Shown here: positions 59,922-64,000 of the stretch, one piece after another
Numbering within the stretch: position 1 is the stretch's first letter
How the letters are laid out: the number at the start of each line of letters is the position of its first letter
DNA from: Haloarcula ordinaria
GTDB lineage: Archaea; Halobacteriota; Halobacteria; Halobacteriales; Haloarculaceae
DNA: 64,000 nucleotides
NCBI RefSeq assembly: GCF_029338275.1
Contig: NZ_CP119789.1
Coordinates: forward strand, 62,001-126,000
Direction of reading: 5' to 3'
The notes under the pieces: model-generated
Database searches by the model: none
The model's input: the letters and a program-made list of their open reading frames with translations, nothing else
What the model was told of the DNA's origin: nothing
Position numbers and translations under genes: made by a program

Positions 59922-60887
59922 TCACTCGCTGACACGCGCACCGCGGTTCCGGGGGGCGACGACCTGGACGTGGCCGTCGACGCCGGCCGAATCGAGCGCC
60001 GCTTGACCGGCGTCACGGGCCGCAGACGCGCTATCTACGTCGGTGAGCCCCCAGACGGCCGGGCCCCACGAGGACTGGCCAGCGCCGGTTACCCGTGGTT
60101 CGTCACCGAGTCGCTCGACCAGTTCGCCGGCGGGCGGGCGGTAGACCCCGCCCTGCTCGTCGGCGTACCAGGCTCCGTTGAGTCGGCCGAGCCGGGCCGC
60201 CGCATGGCCGAACCCGCGACGGTCCCCCGTCGCGACGGCCGGGAGCAGCTGTCTGGTGAGGAGCGTCGCTATCTCGTCGGCGATGCCGGGGTCGGCCCGC
60301 TCGACGGCCTGGCGCATGCTCCGGTCCTCGTCGGCCCCGCTCTGTCCGGGGTCGGCGTCGGGAACCACGAGGACGAAGCGCCAGTCGGTCGGCAGGTCGT
60401 GATGGGCGATGACCGGCGGAACCGCCCAGTCGCCCTCGGCCGGCGGTTCGGCGGTGAAACGCTCGGTCGGATGGCCGCCGTCGGCGACGAACCCGCCGTG
60501 TTCGAAGGTGGCGACGCCGACGCCGCTCCGGCCGCCGCGGCCGAGCGCGGGGGCCAGCTCGCGAACGTCGACTTCGCGGCCGTACGCTCGACCGACGGCG
60601 ACGACGGCGGCGAGCGCGAGCTGCGTCCCGCTCCCGAGGCCGACGTGGCGCGGATACCGCTCGCGGACGGTGACTCTGGCCCCGGGGACGCCCAGCACCT
60701 CGACGGCCCGTTCGACGTACGGGGTAGCGGACTGGTCGGCACAGACCACGTTGTCGGCGCGTTCGGCCTCGACGACGAGGCGTGGCTCCTCGAGCGCCAG
60801 ACCGACGCCGCCGTACAACCGCTCGTGAGCCAGCGCGAGGTTCTGGAAGCCGAAGTGGAGCCGCGCAGCGGTCGTGACCGTCGCCAT
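59922..60887 (-). CDS. Beta-RFAP synthase family protein (GHMP fold)
   Basis: 321-aa GHMP-superfamily protein similar to beta-ribofuranosylaminobenzene 5'-phosphate synthase, the first committed enzyme of methanopterin synthesis: N-terminal ATVTTAARLHFGFQNLAL, GHMP motif PRHVGLGSGTQLALAAVVAV (about 88-107), and the C-terminal substrate part VTGAGQSSWGPAVWGL. Haloarchaea are thought to use folate-type C1 carriers, so the product here is uncertain; haloarchaeal homologues are widespread. The ATG at 60887 is preferred to one ten codons upstream. Confidence 0.85.
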   Translation of the reverse strand: MATVTTAARLHFGFQNLALAHERLYGGVGLALEEPRLVVEAERADNVVCADQSATPYVERAVEVLGVPGARVTVRERYPRHVGLGSGTQLALAAVVAVGRAYGREVDVRELAPALGRGGRSGVGVATFEHGGFVADGGHPTERFTAEPPAEGDWAVPPVIAHHDLPTDWRFVLVVPDADPGQSGADEDRSMRQAVERADPGIADEIATLLTRQLLPAVATGDRRGFGHAAARLGRLNGAWYADEQGGVYRPPAGELVERLGDEPRVTGAGQSSWGPAVWGLTDVDSASAARDAGQAALDSAGVDGHVQVVAPRNRGARVSE

Positions 60888-61023
60888 ACGCGCCGGTTCG
60901 AGAGCCCTGGAAATCAAGGTAGCGCCTTGCAGTCCGCCGTCGACGGCGGCCAGACCGAGGGGGTGAGTCCCGGCCGAACACGGTAGTCCGTGTTCTTAAG
61001 GTCCCCGACGGCAACTGCCGAGT

Positions 61024-62766
61024 ATGAGCCAGCAGGACGGCCGCGAACGTCCGGGGAAGGACCCGGACCTCCCGAGCAACGACGTGACCGAGGGGACCGA
61101 ACGCGCCCCGCACCGAGCGATGTTCCGCGCGATGGGGTACGACGACGAGGACCTCTCCTCGCCGATGGTCGGCCTCGCCAACCCGGCGGCCGACATCACC
61201 CCGTGTAACGTACACTTAGACGACGTGGCCGACGCTGCGTACGACGGCGTCGACGACAACGGCGGGATGCCCATCGAGTTCGGGACCATCACCATCTCCG
61301 ACGCCATCTCGATGGGGACCGAGGGGATGAAAGCCAGCCTCATCTCGCGTGAGGTCATCGCCGACTCCGTCGAACTGGTGGCCTTCGGCGAGCGGATGGA
61401 CGGCCTCGTCACCGTCGCCGGCTGTGACAAGAACCTGCCGGGGATGATGATGGCGTCCATCCGCACCGACCTCCCCAGCGTCTTCCTCTACGGCGGCTCC
61501 ATCATGCCCGGCGAGCACGACGGCCGCGAGGTGACCATCCAGAACGTCTTCGAGGGCGTCGGCGCCGTCGCCGAAGGCGAGATGAGCGAGGACGAACTCG
61601 ACGAGATGGAACGCCACGCCTGCCCCGGCGCGGGCTCCTGTGGCGGGATGTTCACCGCCAACACGATGGCCTCCATCTCCGAGGCGCTGGGGCTGGCCCC
61701 GCTGGGGTCGGCTGCCCCGCCGGCGGAACACGAGGAGCGCTACGAGGTGGCCGAACGCGCGGGCGACCTCGTGCTGGACGCCATCGAGAACGACCGCAAG
61801 CCCTCCGACATCCTCTCCAAGAAATCGTTCGAGAACGCCATCGCCCTGCAGGTCGCCATCGGCGGCTCGACGAACGCCGTCCTGCACCTGCTCGCACTCG
61901 CCGCGGAGGCCGACATCGACCTCTCTATCGAGGAGTTCGACGAGATCTCCCGGCGGACCCCGAAGATCGCGAACCTCCAGCCCGGCGGCACCCGCGTGAT
62001 GAACGACCTCTTCGAGGTCGGCGGCGTTCCCGTGGTCGTCCGTCGCCTGCTCGAAGCGGGCCTGCTCCACGGCGACGCCATGACCGTCACCGGCCGGACC
62101 ATCGCGGAGGAACTCGCTCACCTCGAAGAGCAGGGCGAACTCCCCGACGACGACACCATCGACGAGGACTACCTGTACACCGTCGACGACCCCTACCAGG
62201 CAGAGGGAGCCATCAAGATTCTCACCGGCAACCTCGCGCCCGACGGCGGCGTCCTGAAGGTGACCGGCGACGACGCCTTCCACCACGAGGGGCCCGCCCG
62301 CGTCTTCGAAGGCGAGGAGGACGCCATGGAGTACGTTCAGACCGGCGAGATCGAGTCTGGCGACGTCATCGTCATCCGCAACGAGGGGCCACGCGGCGGC
62401 CCCGGGATGCGCGAGATGCTCGGCGTGACGGCGGCGGTCGTCGGCGCGGGCCACGAGGACGACGTGGCGCTGCTGACCGACGGTCGCTTCTCCGGCGCGA
62501 CCCGCGGCCCGATGATCGGCCACGTCGCCCCCGAAGCCTACGTCGGCGGGCCCATCGGCGCCCTGCAGGACGGCGACCACGTCACCGTCGACATCCCCGA
62601 CCGGACGCTCGCGGTCGACCTCTCCGACGAGGAAATCGAGCAGCGCCTCGAGGAGCGTGACGAACCGGACCCGCCGTACACGAACGGCGTGCTGGCGAAG
62701 TACGAGCAGGCGTTCGGCTCTGCGGCCAACGGCGCGGTGACGAATCCCGGCGCGAAGTGGGATTGA
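61024..62766 (+). CDS. ilvD: Dihydroxy-acid dehydratase
   Basis: 580-aa iron-sulfur enzyme of branched-chain amino acid synthesis, dehydrating 2,3-dihydroxy-isovalerate and its methyl homologue. Cluster ligands are visible in [15 protein letters not shown] and [13 protein letters not shown]; other conserved blocks are [28 protein letters not shown] and the C terminus [20 protein letters not shown] (60990-60998) 28 nt upstream gives the promoter. No other ilv or leu genes adjoin. The 3' 36 nt are repeated, diverged only at synonymous sites, at 62888-62923. Confidence 0.97.
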   Translation: MSQQDGRERPGKDPDLPSNDVTEGTERAPHRAMFRAMGYDDEDLSSPMVGLANPAADITPCNVHLDDVADAAYDGVDDNGGMPIEFGTITISDAISMGTEGMKASLISREVIADSVELVAFGERMDGLVTVAGCDKNLPGMMMASIRTDLPSVFLYGGSIMPGEHDGREVTIQNVFEGVGAVAEGEMSEDELDEMERHACPGAGSCGGMFTANTMASISEALGLAPLGSAAPPAEHEERYEVAERAGDLVLDAIENDRKPSDILSKKSFENAIALQVAIGGSTNAVLHLLALAAEADIDLSIEEFDEISRRTPKIANLQPGGTRVMNDLFEVGGVPVVVRRLLEAGLLHGDAMTVTGRTIAEELAHLEEQGELPDDDTIDEDYLYTVDDPYQAEGAIKILTGNLAPDGGVLKVTGDDAFHHEGPARVFEGEEDAMEYVQTGEIESGDVIVIRNEGPRGGPGMREMLGVTAAVVGAGHEDDVALLTDGRFSGATRGPMIGHVAPEAYVGGPIGALQDGDHVTVDIPDRTLAVDLSDEEIEQRLEERDEPDPPYTNGVLAKYEQAFGSAANGAVTNPGAKWD

Positions 62767-62776
62767 ACTGACTGTG

Positions 62777-62825
62777 CCGCGCCGGAGGCGCGGTTTCACG
62801 CGAATCGCAGGCGATTCGCGTTTTT
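62777..62825 (+). terminator. Tandem hairpins and T-tract after ilvD
   Basis: Two exact hairpins: 7 bp CCGCGCC/GGCGCGG (62777-62783 / 62787-62793, 3-nt loop) and 9 bp CGCGAATCG/CGATTCGCG (62799-62807 / 62812-62820). The second is followed at once by TTTTT (62821-62825). It looks like an intrinsic terminator; archaeal termination needs mainly the T-tract. Confidence 0.6.
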
Positions 62826-62844
62826 CTCCCAGGTTTTTCCGAGC

Positions 62845-62867
62845 GGGTGTGAGCGGAGCGAACACCC
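62845..62867. repeat. Hairpin with 11-nt GAGCGGAGCGA loop
   Basis: Stem GGGTGT (62845-62850) / ACACCC (62862-62867), exact, around GAGCGGAGCGA. The loop is the reverse complement, with one base difference, of the TCGCTTCGCTC loops at 27761-27771 and 27793-27803. It is flanked by oppositely oriented T and A tracts (62834-62838, 62873-62878). Confidence 0.6.
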
Positions 62868-62887
62868 CGACGAAAAAAGGTGGAACT

Positions 62888-62923
62888 GGGGCGGTGACCA
62901 ACCCCGGCGCGAAGTGGGACTGA
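62888..62923 (+). repeat. Duplicated 3' end of ilvD ([15 protein letters not shown] echo)
   Basis: 36 nt aligning to 62731-62766, the ilvD 3' end, with 32 identities. It encodes the same peptide [11 protein letters not shown] and stop; all four differences are third-base and synonymous (GGC/GGG, ACG/ACC, AAT/AAC, GAT/GAC). It has no start of its own, so it is a coding fossil, not a gene. Confidence 0.8.
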
Positions 62924-63051
62924 GTCCGGCCAGACGCCGAGCCGCGTTCTCTTCTCTCCTGCTGGTGCCATCCCGCAACCGCTCTATCAGGGACCGCCAG
63001 CGACGCCCGCGAGTCACAACACCCGAATAGCAGGGGCTCGTAGAGGGGGGC

Positions 63052-63294
63052 GTGTCCGAGACGTACGTCTGTGCCAGATGCGAGGCGACCGTCGAACGGG
63101 AGTTCGCAGTCAAGTCGCTCATCCGGACCTGTGCCGAGTGTGGGGAACACGGTCGGTTCGTCCACAAGTCACTGCTCGAGTCGCTGACGGCGATTCCCGA
63201 CGAGGAGCGTCCCGAGGAGTGGGACGGGATGTCGCTCGACGACCAGTTCATGGACGCGGTCAAGCGCGGGCTGATAGAGATAACGCGCGGCTGA
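63052..63294 (+). CDS. Small zinc-ribbon protein
   Basis: 80-aa protein starting at GTG (63052) after a purine-rich GAGGGGGG that could be a Shine-Dalgarno-like element. The N-terminal half has two CxxC knuckles, CARCEATVEREFAV and RTCAECGEHG, forming one zinc ribbon; the rest is helical (SLDDQFMDAVKRGLIEITRG). Common haloarchaeal type; function unknown. It lies after the ilvD echo. Confidence 0.7.
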   Translation: MSETYVCARCEATVEREFAVKSLIRTCAECGEHGRFVHKSLLESLTAIPDEERPEEWDGMSLDDQFMDAVKRGLIEITRG

Positions 63295-63444
63295 GGACGA
63301 CGGAGTTCTGTTGGCCTGTCTGTGCCGGGGATACCACGACGGCCCCGATAGCGCCGGAGGGCGCTCGAATGGCGGACTGGAGAGATCTGAACTGAGTTCG
63401 ATTCGGAAAATTTTAAACCATATTGGCCGGAAATTTCGGCCACC
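63295..63444 (+). promoter_or_regulatory. Promoter with inverted repeat before the 50-aa zinc protein
   Basis: AAAATTTTAAA (63407-63417) is a strong TATA element about 33 nt before the ATG at 63445. TGGCCG (63424-63429) and CGGCCA (63437-63442) form an exact 6-bp inverted repeat around GAAATTT between the TATA box and the ATG, placed as an operator would be. Confidence 0.5.
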
Positions 63445-63597
63445 ATGGGCGGACCGTATCATCTGGTGTGCAGGGAGTGCGCTTTCGAGGCGATATACGC
63501 GGAGCGAACCGACGCGCGAAGCGAGCAGGACGGCCACGACGCCGACCACGGCCACAGGACCACGCTGCTCGACATCGGGGAGCAGCCAACCGAGTGA
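63445..63597 (+). CDS. 50-aa Cys/His small protein
   Basis: Very short gene beginning MGGPYHLVCRECAFEAIYAE: one CxxC (C9, C12) followed by a His-rich stretch with H31, H35 and H37, a combination found in small haloarchaeal zinc-finger proteins. No longer frame competes. The strong AT-rich promoter upstream with a palindrome supports it as real. Function unknown; regulators of this size are common in Halobacteria. Confidence 0.62.
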   Translation: MGGPYHLVCRECAFEAIYAERTDARSEQDGHDADHGHRTTLLDIGEQPTE

Positions 63598-63644
63598 GAG
63601 CGGGGACCGCCAGCGTTTTGCGCTCGCTGTCCCGACAGCGTGGT

Positions 63645-63758
63645 ATGCAGAGAGTCCAGGACGCGGACCGTGGCCGGACGACCGGCGGCGCCGCCGCGGT
63701 CCCCCACGAGCAGGTCTGGACCCGCGCCACTGGGGCGGACGGTGAGCGCGATGGCTGA
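63645..63758 (+). CDS. Possible 37-aa leaderless gene
   Basis: MQRVQDADRGRTTGGAAAV to stop, 37 residues, no recognisable motif. Support is only positional: CGTTTTGCG (63613-63621) lies 28 nt before the ATG, the usual leaderless spacing in this window, and the stop overlaps the next gene by 8 nt. It may instead be the leader of the downstream membrane gene. Confidence 0.35.
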   Translation: MQRVQDADRGRTTGGAAAVPHEQVWTRATGADGERDG

Positions 63759-64000
63759 CCCCGACGCCGGGACCGGCGGACGCGAGCGAGCGGCCGAACC
63801 CGAGGCCGACGACGAGGGCTACGTCCACCGACCGAGCGGGGAACCGCCGCGACAGGCCGAGACGAGCGAGGAGTTCGGCTGGCAGGGCTGGGTGCTCGTC
63901 GGGATGGTCGTCGTCGCGTTCCTGGTCGTCCCCGGCGCGATTCTCCTGTTGCCGGCCGCCCAGGGCGTCGTCGCGTCGCTCGGGCTGACGCTCAGGGCGG
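63751..64000 (+). CDS. Membrane protein, truncated by window end
   Basis: First 83 codons of a protein with a hydrophilic start (MADPDAGTGGRERAAEPEAD), then EEFGWQGWVLVGMVVVAFLV and a second hydrophobic stretch. FGWQGW followed by paired spans is a pattern I have seen in small haloarchaeal membrane proteins of unknown function. The 3' end is outside the window. Confidence 0.6.
   Translation, partial: MADPDAGTGGRERAAEPEADDEGYVHRPSGEPPRQAETSEEFGWQGWVLVGMVVVAFLVVPGAILLLPAAQGVVASLGLTLRA

Noticed and set aside
1..64000. CRISPR array, prophage, complete transposase, rRNA or tRNA
   Set aside because: No regularly spaced repeats, no integrase, capsid or transposase protein, and no T-loop with a foldable cloverleaf were found on reading both strands.

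Overview
The window is a gene-dense chromosomal segment of an extreme halophilic archaeon (class Halobacteria; most like Haloarcula and relatives, though the genus is inference). The evidence is a GC-rich sequence, strongly acidic proteins with Asp/Glu-rich linkers, archaeal TATA elements about 27-28 nt upstream of start codons (leaderless transcripts), and archaeal markers: transcription factor S, the ubiquitin-like SAMP1, GatD, the archaeal split GMP synthase subunit GuaAB, and the C50 carotenoid (bacterioruberin) genes. I found no rRNA, tRNA, CRISPR array, intact insertion sequence or prophage.

Layout. 1-8 kb: HIT hydrolase, CDF metal exporter, tRNA methylthiotransferase, deoxyribose-phosphate aldolase, uridine phosphorylase and an HPP-Usp-Usp fusion. 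7.8-12.1 kb: a potassium module of an RCK-gated channel and, divergent from it, two overlapping TrkA-C membrane proteins. 12-16.6 kb: SAMP1, an acetyltransferase, GatD and, beside GatD, a GC-poor 250-nt interval carrying three successive inverted repeats. 16.6-22.3 kb: membrane and secreted proteins, a Vms1-like release factor, a DgcN-DgcA pair (D-glutamate conversion) and a peroxiredoxin. 22.3-27.5 kb, all minus strand: a GCS2-type ligase with a long acidic insert, a gamma-carbonic-anhydrase-like protein lacking one zinc His, a double-KaiC ATPase overlapping a P-loop-less partner, and a universal stress protein. 27.5-38 kb: bacterial-type ThrRS, a SLC13-type transporter with RCK-C domains, an ABC exporter followed by a CARDB-repeat surface protein, and PspA.

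38-49 kb: the pyrG-guaAB-DUF7126 operon whose last gene looks frameshifted, a PhoD phosphatase with a Tat signal, KptA, cofactor-independent phosphoglycerate mutase and a PurD-like ATP-grasp enzyme. 48.9-53.9 kb: a DUF368 lipid-phosphate transporter and the bacterioruberin cluster crtD-lyeJ-cruF with a Bat-type HTH regulator just upstream. 54-64 kb: HalOD1 protein, SDR, ZIP transporter, lipoprotein, transcription factor S, a coiled-coil/zinc-ribbon pair, a KaiC-like protein with a broken P-loop, a beta-RFAP-synthase homologue and ilvD. The last 36 nt of ilvD recur downstream with only synonymous changes. The end is a run of very small zinc-ribbon genes and a membrane protein cut by the window edge.

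Most of the window is core metabolism and housekeeping. The least explained signals are non-coding: the three-hairpin interval at 13.8-14.1 kb, hairpins sharing an 11-nt loop at 27.75-27.81 and 62.85 kb, and the echo of the ilvD 3' end.
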